From Pseudomonas mucoides (GTDB taxonomy: Bacteria; Pseudomonadota; Gammaproteobacteria; Pseudomonadales; Pseudomonadaceae): a DNA stretch of 64,000 nt. Positions 9,451-17,406 of the stretch are shown one piece after another (position 1 is the stretch's first letter; every line of letters starts with the position of its first letter). The stretch is from positions 1,116,001 through 1,180,000 of the forward strand of contig NZ_JACOPW010000002.1 of NCBI RefSeq assembly GCF_015461845.1, given 5' to 3'. A model generated the notes under the pieces. That model was not told where the DNA came from, did no database searches, and was given only the letters and a program-made list of their open reading frames with translations. Position numbers and translations under genes: made by a program.

Positions 9451-10611
9451 ATGAGCCTGACCGCGAACTGGAATTACCCCACGAGCATCCGCTTCGGTGT
9501 CGGCCGCATCGCCGAACTCGCCGACACCTGCCGCGCCCAGGGCATTCAGCGCCCGTTGCTGGTCACCGACAGTGGCCTGGCGCGTGCGCCGATGACCCTC
9601 GCCACCCTCGACGCCTTGCGCTCAGCGGGCCTCGGTGCGGCGATGTTTAGCGACCTCAAGCCCAACCCGGTCGAAGCCAACCTTGCCGGAGGCCTGGATG
9701 CCTGGCGTGCCGGCAACCACGATGGCGTGATCGCCTTCGGGGGCGGCAGCGGCCTGGACATGGGCAAGCTCATCGCCTTCATGAGCGGACAGACGCGGCC
9801 GGTCTGGGATTTCGAAGACATCGGCGACTACTGGACCCGCGCCGATGAAAGCCGCATCGCCCCGGTCATTGCGGTACCGACCACGGCGGGCACGGGCTCG
9901 GAAGTCGGGCGTGCAGCGGTGATCATCGACGAGGCGACCCACACCAAACGCATCATCTTCCACCCGAAAATGATGCCGCGCGTGGTCATCAGCGACCCGG
10001 CACTGACCGTCGGCATGCCGGCGAAAATCACCGCCGGCACCGGCATGGACGCCCTGGCGCACTGCCTGGAAGCCTACTGCGCCCCCGGTTTTCACCCCTT
10101 GGCCGACGGCATCGCCGTGGAAGGCATGCGCCTGGTGGCCAACGCATTGGTGCGCGCCGTGCACACGCCGGGCGACCTGGAAGCGCGCGCGAACATGCTC
10201 GCGGCGGCGGCGATGGGCGCCACCGCGTTCCAGAAAGGCCTGGGCGGAATGCACGCGCTTTCACATCCGGTGGGCGCGCTGTACGACACCCATCACGGCA
10301 TGACCAATGCGACCTTCATGCCCTATGTCCTGAAATTCAATCGCCCGGCCATCGAAGAGCGCATCACCCGCCTGGCCGCGTATTTGCGTTTGCCTTCCCC
10401 CGGCTTCGACAGCTTCCTGGCCTTCATCCTCAAGCTGCGCAAAGACATCGGCGTGCCACACACGCTGTTCGAGTTGGGCGTGGACGATCGACAGGCTGAT
10501 CTGATCGCGGACATGGCCGTGGTCGACCCTTCTGCCGGCGGCAACCCGCTGCCCTTGACCAAGGCCGGTGCGGCAGAGATTTTCGACGCGGCGTTTCACG
10601 GCCGCCTGTAG
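9451..10611 (+). CDS. iron-containing alcohol dehydrogenase
   Basis: A 386-residue group III (Fe-ADH) alcohol dehydrogenase. The nucleotide-binding GGGSGLDMGK (97-106) and PTTAGTGSE segments are typical. The four metal ligands fit the FucO pattern: Asp200, His204, His268 and His282 (in GTGMDALAH and the GGMH...DTHHG segment, with 14-residue spacing between the last two). It starts 3 bp after the aldehyde dehydrogenase stop, so the two are translated from one message. An alcohol/aldehyde dehydrogenase pair behind a gamma-glutamyl ligase points to an amino-alcohol substrate; this is an inference. Confidence 0.9.
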   Translation: MSLTANWNYPTSIRFGVGRIAELADTCRAQGIQRPLLVTDSGLARAPMTLATLDALRSAGLGAAMFSDLKPNPVEANLAGGLDAWRAGNHDGVIAFGGGSGLDMGKLIAFMSGQTRPVWDFEDIGDYWTRADESRIAPVIAVPTTAGTGSEVGRAAVIIDEATHTKRIIFHPKMMPRVVISDPALTVGMPAKITAGTGMDALAHCLEAYCAPGFHPLADGIAVEGMRLVANALVRAVHTPGDLEARANMLAAAAMGATAFQKGLGGMHALSHPVGALYDTHHGMTNATFMPYVLKFNRPAIEERITRLAAYLRLPSPGFDSFLAFILKLRKDIGVPHTLFELGVDDRQADLIADMAVVDPSAGGNPLPLTKAGAAEIFDAAFHGRL

Positions 10612-10758
10612 AGCCGTTGACTGTCGGTGCTCGACACATGAAGGCAGCGCACGGCAGGTTGTATCGGTTGGAGACAGGAGCAGTACGACAAGGGGTTGAA
10701 AGCCAGCTCGTCCGGCATTCCGGAGGGGCGCGTATCAAAACCTGAAGGGGCACACAAC

Positions 10759-12318
10759 ATGAATCCAGCAAGCCAGCCCGGCTCCGACGCCTCGCATGAC
10801 GAGGACGTCAAGGCGCTGCACAGCATGGGCTACGCCCAGCAGCTCTCACGACGCATGGGCGTTTTCTCCAACTTCGCGATTTCCTTCTCGATCATCTGCA
10901 TCCTCTCCGGGGGCATCAACTCCCTCGCCCAGGGCACCTCCGGCGCGGGCGGCGCGTCCATCGGCATCGGCTGGCCCATCGGCTGCCTGATCTCCGGGGT
11001 GTTCGCCATGGCCATGGCGCAGATTTCCTCGGCGTACCCCACCGCTGGCGGGCTGTATCACTGGGGTTCGATTCTGGGCAACCGCTTCACCGGATGGCTG
11101 ACCGCGTGGTTCAACCTCCTGGGATTGGTCACCGTGCTGGGGGCGATCAACGTCGGCACCTATTACTTCTTTTTCGGTGCGTTCGGCCCGGCATTGGGCA
11201 TGGAAGACACGACCACGGTGCGGGTGATTTTCCTCGCCGTGCTGACCGGTCTTCAGGCCTTGTGCAACCACCTGGGGATCGGCCTGACCGCCAGGCTCAC
11301 CGACTTCTCCGGCTACCTGATTTTCGCCACGGCTTTGGCGCTGACCATCGTCTGCCTGATCTCGGCACCGAGCTATGAATTCGCACGGCTGTGGACCTTC
11401 AGCAACTACTCCGGCGATGCCGGCGGCGCGGTCTGGCCATCGGTGTCGAACGGCTGGGTGTTCATGCTCGGCCTGCTGCTGCCGATCTACACCATCACCG
11501 GTTATGACGCCTCGGCACACACCTCCGAAGAGACGCGCAACGCAGCCATTTCCGTGCCGCGCGGCATGGTCATGTCGGTGGTCTGGTCGTTGCTGTTCGG
11601 CTGGGTGATGTTGTGCTCGTTCGTGCTGATGTTGCCGAACATGGACGAGGCGGCCAAGCAAGGCTGGAACGTGTTTTTCTGGGCGATGAACACCCAGGTC
11701 AGCCCGACGCTGAAAGTGGCGCTGTATGTGGCGATTTTCATCTCGCAGATCCTCTGCGGCTTGGCGACCGTGACCTCGGTGTCCCGGATGATCTTCGCCT
11801 TCTCCCGCGACGGCGGCCTGCCCTTCTCCAGAGCACTGGCCTCGGTCTCGCCAACCTTTCGCAGTCCGGTGGCGGCGATCTGGACGGGTGCCACCCTCGC
11901 CGTGCTGTTCGACTGGGGCTCATCGGTGATCTCGGTCGGGGCCACGCCGGTGTATACGATCGTGGTGTCCTGCACGGTGATCTTCCTGTTCTTCTCTTTC
12001 ATCATTCCCATCGTGCTGGGCCTGTTTACCTACGGGACCTCGAAGTGGCCGACCATGGGGCCGTGGAACATGGGACGCTTCTGGTACACCGTATTCGCCC
12101 TGCTCTCGGTGCTGTCGATGGTGATCATTTTCATCATCGGCATTCAGCCACCGAACGATTGGGCGCTGTACATCACCATCGGCTTCCTGGTGCTGACGGC
12201 GATTGTCTGGTTCGGCTTTGAAGCCCGACGCTTCCAAGGGCCGCCGGTGGGCGATGTGATTGCCCAGCGCCAGGCGCAGATTGCGGCGGCAGAGGCGGCG
12301 TTGAATAAACGCGCCTGA
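10759..12318 (+). CDS. APC-superfamily amino acid/amine permease (ACT family)
   Basis: A 519-residue inner-membrane transporter with about 12 hydrophobic segments. The signature SSAYPTAGGLYHWGSILG after helix 2 and the GYDASAHTSEETRNA motif place it in the amino acid/choline (ACT) branch of the APC superfamily, which takes up GABA, choline-like and other amines. The start at 10759 follows GAAGGGG with 8-nt spacing; an upstream in-frame ATG at 10696 lacks a ribosome site. It lies 147 bp after the iron alcohol dehydrogenase, so it could have its own promoter. It probably imports the amine used by the upstream enzymes. Confidence 0.86.
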   Translation: MNPASQPGSDASHDEDVKALHSMGYAQQLSRRMGVFSNFAISFSIICILSGGINSLAQGTSGAGGASIGIGWPIGCLISGVFAMAMAQISSAYPTAGGLYHWGSILGNRFTGWLTAWFNLLGLVTVLGAINVGTYYFFFGAFGPALGMEDTTTVRVIFLAVLTGLQALCNHLGIGLTARLTDFSGYLIFATALALTIVCLISAPSYEFARLWTFSNYSGDAGGAVWPSVSNGWVFMLGLLLPIYTITGYDASAHTSEETRNAAISVPRGMVMSVVWSLLFGWVMLCSFVLMLPNMDEAAKQGWNVFFWAMNTQVSPTLKVALYVAIFISQILCGLATVTSVSRMIFAFSRDGGLPFSRALASVSPTFRSPVAAIWTGATLAVLFDWGSSVISVGATPVYTIVVSCTVIFLFFSFIIPIVLGLFTYGTSKWPTMGPWNMGRFWYTVFALLSVLSMVIIFIIGIQPPNDWALYITIGFLVLTAIVWFGFEARRFQGPPVGDVIAQRQAQIAAAEAALNKRA

Positions 12319-12332
12319 AGCTACACGAACCC

Positions 12333-12361
12333 TGTAGCAGCAGGCTTCGCCAGCTGCTACA
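12333..12361. repeat. REP-like hairpin between convergent genes
   Basis: Nine-bp perfect arms TGTAGCAGC (12333-12341) and GCTGCTACA (12353-12361) around an 11-nt loop that itself contains GGC/GCC. The sequence resembles the common extragenic REP elements of fluorescent pseudomonads. Lying between two converging genes, it may also act as a bidirectional terminator. Confidence 0.65.
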
Positions 12362-12377
12362 AAATTGCGTTAGCGTC

Positions 12378-13652
12378 TCAAAAACGTGGCTTGATGGTTT
12401 TCCATTCTGATTTGTAACGCTGCATCTGTTTCACATCATCGCGCTGGCGAATGCCGCACGTCAGGTATTGGTCATGCAGCTTGCCGAGTTGATGGTGATC
12501 CAGCTCCAGGCCCAACCCCGGTGCACGAGTAATTTTCACGCAGCCATCGACGATCGGCAGCTTGCCGCCCTTGATCACCTCTTCGTCCGGCTCCTGCCAC
12601 GGGTAATGCGTGTCGCAGGCGTAATCGAGATTCGGCACCGACGCGGCGACATGGGCCATCGCCATCAGGCTGATGCCCAAGTGCGAGTTGGAGTGCATGG
12701 ACACGCCCAGGCCAAAGGTCTGGCACATTTTCGCCAGCGCCTGGGTGTCGCGCAGGCCGCCCCAATAGTGATGATCGGCGAGGACGATCTGCACGCTGTT
12801 CAAGGCCACACTGCGGCGGAACTCATCGAAATCAGTCACCACCATGTTGGTCGCCAGCGGCAGGCCGGTGCGTTTGTGCAGTTCGGACATCCCCTCCAGG
12901 CCTGGCGTCGGGTCTTCGTAATATTGCAGGTCGTCGCCCAGCAGTTCGGCCATGCGAATCGACGTTTCCAGGGACCAGTTAGCGTTCGGATCGATCCGTA
13001 GCGGGTAACCCGGAAAGGCCTTTTTCAGCGCCTTGATGCACGCCACTTCATGCTCCGGTTCCAGCGCGCCGGCCTTGAGCTTGATGCTCTTGAAACCATA
13101 GGTCTCGATCATGCGCCGAGCCTGGGCGACGATCTGCTCTTCGTTCAGCGCTTCACCCCAACTGTCGGGCTTGTAGGGGGAATCGATGTGCTGGGCGTAC
13201 TTGAAAAACAGGTAGGCGCTGAACGGAATCTCGTCGCGGATCGCACCGCCCAGCAAGTCCACCAATGGCACGTTCAGCGAGTGCGCCTGCAAATCCAGGA
13301 ACGCGACTTCGAACGCCGAGTAGGCATTGCTCACCGCTTTGCTGGCGTGAGAGCCGGGCGCCAGTTCGGCGCCGGCGATGCTCGCGGGTTTGTTCGCCGC
13401 CACGGTGGCCTGCACGATGGCGCGCAGCTGATTGAGGTTGAACGGGTCGAGGCCGATCAGCTTGTCTTGCAATTGCTGCTGGATCGCCAGCGCCGGCGCG
13501 TCGCCGTAACTCTCCCCCAAGCCGATGTAGCCATTGTCGCTCTCGATCTCGATGATCGAGCGCAGCGCGAACGGTTCGTGGATACCGCTGGCATTGAGCA
13601 GCGGCGGATCACGGAAAGCGATGGGGGTGACGGTGACTCGTGTGATTTTCAA
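12378..13652 (-). CDS. glucarate dehydratase-family enzyme (enolase superfamily)
   Basis: A 424-residue enzyme of the glucarate dehydratase subgroup, which dehydrates D-glucarate or an epimer to a 5-keto-4-deoxy acid. The expected active-site residues are present: the KxK motif Lys191-Leu-Lys193, metal ligands Asp221 and Glu246, Asn269 in LATNMVV, and the His320 base in MHSNSHLG. Translation starts at TTG (13650-13652) with GGGAG 7 nt upstream, overlapping the stop of the transporter gene (TTGA). It therefore forms a coupled pair with the upstream MFS gene. The known D-glucarate reaction is likely, but GudX-type or idarate-active relatives cannot be excluded. Confidence 0.85.
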   Translation of the reverse strand: MKITRVTVTPIAFRDPPLLNASGIHEPFALRSIIEIESDNGYIGLGESYGDAPALAIQQQLQDKLIGLDPFNLNQLRAIVQATVAANKPASIAGAELAPGSHASKAVSNAYSAFEVAFLDLQAHSLNVPLVDLLGGAIRDEIPFSAYLFFKYAQHIDSPYKPDSWGEALNEEQIVAQARRMIETYGFKSIKLKAGALEPEHEVACIKALKKAFPGYPLRIDPNANWSLETSIRMAELLGDDLQYYEDPTPGLEGMSELHKRTGLPLATNMVVTDFDEFRRSVALNSVQIVLADHHYWGGLRDTQALAKMCQTFGLGVSMHSNSHLGISLMAMAHVAASVPNLDYACDTHYPWQEPDEEVIKGGKLPIVDGCVKITRAPGLGLELDHHQLGKLHDQYLTCGIRQRDDVKQMQRYKSEWKTIKPRF

Positions 13653-15046
13653 GAGGCTGCTCCCTTTGGATCTGGTTTCAAAGCGGTGTGACTGACAGTG
13701 GATTGCGGCAAGGGGGTCGTGGCGGGTTTACCGGTCAGCGCGCGCAAGGCGTCGCCACGGGGTGCGGTGCGTGCGAAAAAGATCACCACGGCGGCGACCA
13801 GTGAGGTGGCGGCCAGGCCGTAGAGCCCGCCCTCGATTGAGCCGGTTTTTTGTTCGAGAAAACCGAATGCCGTCGGCGCCACGAAACCGCCCAGGTTGCC
13901 GATGGAATTGATCAGGGCGATCACCGCGGCGGCGATGCGCGCATCCAGATAGCCTTGCGGAATCGGCCAGAACAACGCCGAGGCCGCCTTGAAACCAATG
14001 GCCGCAAAACAGATGGCGACGAAGGCGAAGATCGGTCCGCCGGTGGTCGACATGAACATGCCGAACGCCGCAATCACCAGCGTCAACGCCACCCAGGCTT
14101 GCTGGTGTTTCCATTTGTTGGCCATGGCGGCGAAGCCATACATCGCGACGATGGAAATCAGCCACGGAATCGAGTTGAACAGGCCGACCTGGAAGTCGCC
14201 CAGATTGCCCATTTTCTTGATCATGCTCGGCAGCCAGAACGTGGCGCCATAGATGGTCAGGGCAATGGAAAAGTAGATAAAACAGAACAGCGCGATTTGC
14301 TTGTCGGCCAGCAGTTTGAACATCGACGGCTTGATTGTCTGCGCGGCTTCTCGAGCCTGCTGCTCCAGCGCGATGGCGCCCACCAGCGCGTCCTTCTCTT
14401 CGGCGCTCAGCCACTTGGCTTCACGCGGATGGGATTGCAGCCAGAACCAGACAAAACCGCACAGCACGATGGAGGCAAAACCTTCAATCAGGAACATCCA
14501 CTGCCAGCCATGCAGGCTGAAACCGCTGACGTTCAGCAGCGCACCGGACACCGGGCCGGAGATGACCGACGCAATGGCCGAACCACTGAGAAAAATCGCC
14601 ATGGCCTTGCCCCGTTCCGTCGACGGCAGCCACTGGGTGAAGTAGTAAATGATGCCTGGGAAAAAACCCGCTTCGGCCGCGCCGAGAATGAAACGCAGCA
14701 CATAAAAACTGGTTTCGCCGCGCACGAAGGCCATGGCCATGGCGGCGGCGCCCCAGGTGAACATGATGCGCGTCAGCCACGCGCGAGCACCGTAGCGTTG
14801 CAGCAACAGGTTGGAGGGCACTTCGAAGATCGCGTAACCAATGAAGAACAGCCCGGCGCCCAGGCCATAGGCTGCGGCGCCGATGCCCAGGTCGGTTTCC
14901 ATGTGGCTGCGCACGAAGCCGATATTGACCCGATCGATGTAGTTGACGATGAACATCACCACAAACAGCGGCAGCACGTGGCGTTTCACCTTGGCCGCGG
15001 CGCGGGCGAGCACACTCGGGTCTGGCGGATTCTGGAGGGTATTCAA
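13649..15046 (-). CDS. MFS sugar-acid transporter (ACS family, GudP-like)
   Basis: A 465-residue inner-membrane transporter of the anion:cation symporter family, with about 12 hydrophobic segments. YIDRVNIGF in helix 1 and RFILGAAEAGFFPGIIYYF are the diagnostic segments for carriers of hexuronate, glucarate and galactarate. I place the start at a TTG (15046) preceded by GGGAG at 7 nt, the same arrangement as the next gene. The ATG at 15064 has no ribosome site and would add six residues (MIGSCL). It is translationally coupled to the dehydratase and divergent from a LysR gene. It probably imports the dehydratase substrate. Confidence 0.85.
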   Translation of the reverse strand: MNTLQNPPDPSVLARAAAKVKRHVLPLFVVMFIVNYIDRVNIGFVRSHMETDLGIGAAAYGLGAGLFFIGYAIFEVPSNLLLQRYGARAWLTRIMFTWGAAAMAMAFVRGETSFYVLRFILGAAEAGFFPGIIYYFTQWLPSTERGKAMAIFLSGSAIASVISGPVSGALLNVSGFSLHGWQWMFLIEGFASIVLCGFVWFWLQSHPREAKWLSAEEKDALVGAIALEQQAREAAQTIKPSMFKLLADKQIALFCFIYFSIALTIYGATFWLPSMIKKMGNLGDFQVGLFNSIPWLISIVAMYGFAAMANKWKHQQAWVALTLVIAAFGMFMSTTGGPIFAFVAICFAAIGFKAASALFWPIPQGYLDARIAAAVIALINSIGNLGGFVAPTAFGFLEQKTGSIEGGLYGLAATSLVAAVVIFFARTAPRGDALRALTGKPATTPLPQSTVSHTALKPDPKGAAS

Positions 15047-15110
15047 GAGGCAACTCCCGATCATTGTTTTTTTAGGGACGAGCCGATCATGGACGCGGCA
15101 ATTGATCCCG

Positions 15111-15149
15111 TCTAATCTAACTTGGCATTCGATTGATACCTGGATTAGA
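15111..15149. promoter_or_regulatory. inverted repeat in the gudP-like/lysR divergent promoter
   Basis: TCTAATC (15111-15117) and GATTAGA (15143-15149) form a 7-bp inverted repeat with a 25-bp gap, next to the LysR start. ATTGAT/ATCAAT sequences flank it. It is a plausible recognition and activation site pair for the divergent LysR regulator. This is an inference. Confidence 0.4.
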
Positions 15150-15152
15150 TCA

Positions 15153-16055
15153 ATGTTCGAACTGACTCAACTGCGCTGCTTCACCACAGTGGCCACCGAA
15201 CTCAACTTTCGGCGCGCCGCCGAACGCCTGAACATGACGCAACCGCCGCTCAGTCGACAGATCCAGTTGTTGGAGCACCATCTGGGTGTCGAGCTGTTCA
15301 CCCGCACCACCCGCAGCGTCGCCCTCACCGCCGCCGGTCGTGCCTTCTTCATCGAAGCGCAGAACCTGCTGGAGCGCGCCCAGCAAGCCGCCGTCACCGC
15401 CCGGCGTTTTGCCGAAGGCGACATCGGCTCGGTCAACATCAGCTTCGTCGGGAGCGCGGTGTACGAATTCCTGCCCAAGGTCATCGCCGAAGCACGGCTC
15501 AAACAGCCCCACGTCAAAATCGACCTGTCGGAAATGAACACCTACCAACAGCACGAAGCCCTTCGCGCTCGGCGGATCGATCTGGGCATCGTCCGCGCGC
15601 CCTTGCTGGAACCGGGCTACGCCACCGAGTGCCTGGTGCGTGAGCCGTTCGTGCTCGCCGTCCCCAGTCGCCACCCGCTGGCGACTGCCGACACCGTGTC
15701 CGTCCAGGACCTCGACGCGCAACCGTTCCTGATGTACTCCCACGCCGCCTACCCGCCCTTCAACGAACTGCTGACCGGGATGCTGCGCTCCGCCCGCGTG
15801 GCCCCGGAATACGTGCAATGGCTCGGTTCGTCACTGACGATTCTGGCGCTGGTCAACGCCGGAATGGGCCTGGCCCTGGTCCCGCGTTGCGCCACCAGCG
15901 TGGTGTTCAAGAACGTGGTGTTCCGGGATATCGATCTGGGGGAAGGCGTGCAGAGTGAGCTGCATCTGATCTGGCGCGAGAACAATGACAACCCGGCGTT
16001 TGCGATGTTGCTGGAGGGGATCAGGAAGGCTGTGAGGGAGGGATGGGGCGTGTGA
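15153..16055 (+). CDS. LysR family regulator of the sugar-acid operon
   Basis: A 300-residue LysR-type regulator. The winged helix-turn-helix occupies about residues 1-60 (FELTQLRCFTTVATELNFRR, then MTQPPLSRQIQLLEHHLGVELF), and a periplasmic-binding-like effector domain follows. The start at 15153 was chosen because the family's N-terminus begins there, although the frame is open further upstream through the divergent gene. It is divergent from the MFS/dehydratase pair and probably activates it in response to the sugar acid or a product. Confidence 0.88.
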   Translation: MFELTQLRCFTTVATELNFRRAAERLNMTQPPLSRQIQLLEHHLGVELFTRTTRSVALTAAGRAFFIEAQNLLERAQQAAVTARRFAEGDIGSVNISFVGSAVYEFLPKVIAEARLKQPHVKIDLSEMNTYQQHEALRARRIDLGIVRAPLLEPGYATECLVREPFVLAVPSRHPLATADTVSVQDLDAQPFLMYSHAAYPPFNELLTGMLRSARVAPEYVQWLGSSLTILALVNAGMGLALVPRCATSVVFKNVVFRDIDLGEGVQSELHLIWRENNDNPAFAMLLEGIRKAVREGWGV

Positions 16056-16080
16056 AAGCATCGATCAAACGATGAATACC

Positions 16081-16110
16081 TGTGGCAAGGGGGCTTGCCC
16101 CCTCACCACA
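16081..16110. repeat. REP-like hairpin downstream of lysR
   Basis: Nested arms TGTGG/CCACA and AGGGGGC/GCCCCCT with a two-base loop form a REP-type hairpin characteristic of fluorescent pseudomonads. It lies between the converging LysR and DUF6124 genes and could end both transcripts. Confidence 0.7.
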
Positions 16111-16118
16111 ATCAGCGG

Positions 16119-16511
16119 TTACACAGAGGGCTCAACCTTATCCAGCACCCGGTTCGCCGTGATCTCCGCCACCATGATGCTGTTGGAAATACCCAGCAAG
16201 GCGTAGCGTGACTCACCCTCCAGGTGATCCACCAATTGATGGACCATCACATCGACCGACGCCAACGTTTCGACCAAAAACACGGCCAGGGTTTCGGTCG
16301 TGGCCGCCGGGTCCACGGAAAACAGCGTACTGCGCGTGCGCTGGGTGGCTTTGATGTCCGCGTTTGACGGGAAGTGAAAATTGAGCGCGCGCTCGGCGGC
16401 GGCGTGGAGTTTTTTGGAGTCGAGGGTTTCGTATGGGGATGCGGGGTCGGTATCTGGTGGATCGGTTTCTGGCGATTCGGTATCTGGTGGATTGGGCGTT
16501 ACTTTGAACAT
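16119..16511 (-). CDS. DUF6124 small protein, copy A
   Basis: A 130-residue soluble protein of unknown function. It shares with copy B (60159-60521) the N-terminal TPNPP start, a Pro/Asp/Glu-rich stretch, the motif ASPYETLDSKKLHAAAERAL, and the C-terminal helix with LLGIS and the NRVLDKVE ending. Copy A has an enlarged acidic N-terminus (TESPETDPPDTDP). No signal peptide or membrane segment is seen. The ATG at 16511 is preceded by GAGG at 9 nt. The ATG at 16526, which overlaps that GAGG, has no ribosome site. The Shine-Dalgarno lies in a hairpin, and the leader contains an antisense-RNA-like element. I recall the family as a Pseudomonas-restricted domain; its activity is unknown. Confidence 0.8.
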   Translation of the reverse strand: MFKVTPNPPDTESPETDPPDTDPASPYETLDSKKLHAAAERALNFHFPSNADIKATQRTRSTLFSVDPAATTETLAVFLVETLASVDVMVHQLVDHLEGESRYALLGISNSIMVAEITANRVLDKVEPSV

Positions 16512-16520
16512 TGGCTCTAA

Positions 16521-16536
16521 CCTCATAAGAGTGAGG
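16521..16536 (-). promoter_or_regulatory. Shine-Dalgarno-sequestering hairpin, DUF6124 copy A
   Basis: On the minus strand CCTCA-N6-TGAGG forms a 5-bp hairpin whose 3' arm contains the GAGG ribosome site of the DUF6124 gene. When formed it would hide the ribosome site. Confidence 0.55.
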
Positions 16537-16550
16537 CTGCAACCCGCTCG

Positions 16551-16557
16551 CGACTAA
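16551..16557 (-). promoter_or_regulatory. downstream target copy (TTAGTCG) of the C4-like RNA, locus A
   Basis: On the minus strand this reads TTAGTCG within GTTTAGTCGC, between the C4-like element and the gene start. It is complementary to the CGACTAA core of the element. A second copy lies upstream at 16702-16708. Confidence 0.6.
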
Positions 16558-16567
16558 ACGATAGGGA

Positions 16568-16640
16568 GGCAGCTGTGCACAGGTTAGTCGACCGATGAGC
16601 CAAGAAATCGGCGCGCCGAAGCGCCCTGCGCACAACCGCC
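16568..16640 (-). ncRNA. C4/P4-CI-like antisense RNA element, locus A
   Basis: On the minus strand a 16-bp closing stem (16625-16640 with 16568-16583, all positions paired, three as G-U) encloses two hairpins. The first is GCGC-TTCG-GCGC and the second CCGAT-N10-ATCGG. The unpaired core CGACTAA (complement of 16584-16590) sits between hairpin 2 and the closing strand. It is complementary to two flanking TTAGTCG copies. This matches the architecture of phage P1/P7 C4 and P4 CI antisense RNAs and of their chromosomal relatives. It lies in the leader of DUF6124 copy A. I did not run a covariance search; the call rests on reading the structure and on an independent second example at 60024-60105. 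Confidence 0.75.
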
Positions 16641-16701
16641 ATCAAGTGCAGGCATGGGATACCTGACTGATAGGGACACTGTGCGTCTTGACATCAACGG
16701 G

Positions 16702-16708
16702 CGACTAA
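16702..16708 (-). promoter_or_regulatory. upstream target copy (TTAGTCG) of the C4-like RNA, locus A
   Basis: On the minus strand TTAGTCG lies within GGGTTTAGTCGCCCG, 14 nt after the CACTG/CAGTG dyad and upstream of the C4-like element, so it is early in the leader transcript. It is complementary to the element's core. Confidence 0.6.
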
Positions 16709-16715
16709 ACCCGAT

Positions 16716-16808
16716 CACTGATGGGCAGTGACGGGAATCAAATTACCGAGGGAGCCCAAGGCGCACAAGCCGGCGGATTCTGGCGTAGCCGTAGGCAACG
16801 GCGCAAGG
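16716..16808 (-). promoter_or_regulatory. conserved upstream block and CACTG dyad, locus A
   Basis: The block 16760-16808 (minus strand) matches 59853-59901 at 43 of 49 positions. It is followed by a dyad CACTG-N5-CAGTG (16716-16730), also found at locus B (59930-59944), and then by ATCGGGTTT at both loci. Further upstream both loci share ACGTCCT and a GTTTAAAC palindrome (16841-16848 here). It is the likely promoter region of the leader RNA. A TTGTGC with TAATTT 17 bp later could be -35 and -10 boxes, which is tentative. The 457 bases between the DUF6124 and DUF6130 genes hold no protein gene that I can support. Confidence 0.55.
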
Positions 16809-16968
16809 TTTTGTAGCTTTCAGGACGTAACCTGGAGGGCGTTTAAACACGCGCTTTCAAAAGTTGTTGAATGAGCCGACACGTAGTTCCTAAAGACTCC
16901 TGTCGTGGGAATGATCAATAACCTGTGACGAGGGGGACGGCTTTATTGTTCCTGCCGTCTGAAGCCGC

Positions 16969-17406
16969 TCACTTCTGCGGAACGACAAAACTCACTTCCG
17001 TATGGGTGAGAATCTTGTGAGTCGGATCCGCCACTTCAAGCAGCACCTTATGCGTGCCGGGCGTCAGCCCAACCACGATAATCGGATCTTCACTGGTGTG
17101 CGCCCATGTCCCTTTCCAGTCGTCGACGGTCACATGCAGGTGAGCGAGACGGGGTGATACGTCAGCAGCCGTTTTGCCAAACACCGGCATGATCCTGGCG
17201 TGTTCTATTTGATACTGGATGATGACAACCCCGCGGGCGAGCGGCTCGGCAAGCGGCGGATAGGCGATGAGCGTGGGCACCGCCTCGGATTCCAGCGGGA
17301 GGATTGCCGGTGGCTGCTGGGGGGCTGCAATGCCTTGACCGCTTGCGGCGATGTAAAGAAAGAATCCCGACGCAACGGCCAAGGCATTTCTGAGCGCGAC
17401 GGGCAT
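16969..17406 (-). CDS. DUF6130 family exported protein
   Basis: A 145-residue protein with an N-terminal signal peptide (hydrophobic residues about 7-24, cleavage probably near GQGIAA). The C-terminal half contains AHLHVTVDDWKGTWAHTSEDPIIVVGL, a beta-rich segment that I recognise as the DUF6130 domain. It ends in a short Ig-like strand pattern (THKVLLEVADPTHK). No catalytic motif is apparent; the His/Asp/Trp-rich motif could bind a metal, which is speculative. It is divergent from the MocR-type regulator, with 187 bp between their starts. Its function is unknown. Confidence 0.72.
   Translation of the reverse strand: MPVALRNALAVASGFFLYIAASGQGIAAPQQPPAILPLESEAVPTLIAYPPLAEPLARGVVIIQYQIEHARIMPVFGKTAADVSPRLAHLHVTVDDWKGTWAHTSEDPIIVVGLTPGTHKVLLEVADPTHKILTHTEVSFVVPQK

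Noticed and set aside
12333..12361. REP-like hairpins considered as insertion sequence ends
   Set aside because: There is no transposase or target duplication; they are isolated extragenic hairpins between convergent genes.
12378..13652. The two enolase-superfamily genes (12378-13652 and 62781-63887) considered as one duplicated function
   Set aside because: One has KxK and the other KxH catalytic motifs, and their neighbours differ (MFS versus AEC carrier), so they belong to different subgroups.
16512..16850. C4-like elements taken as evidence of a prophage
   Set aside because: No integrase, capsid, tail, lysis or replication gene lies near either locus. The elements occur alone with DUF6124.
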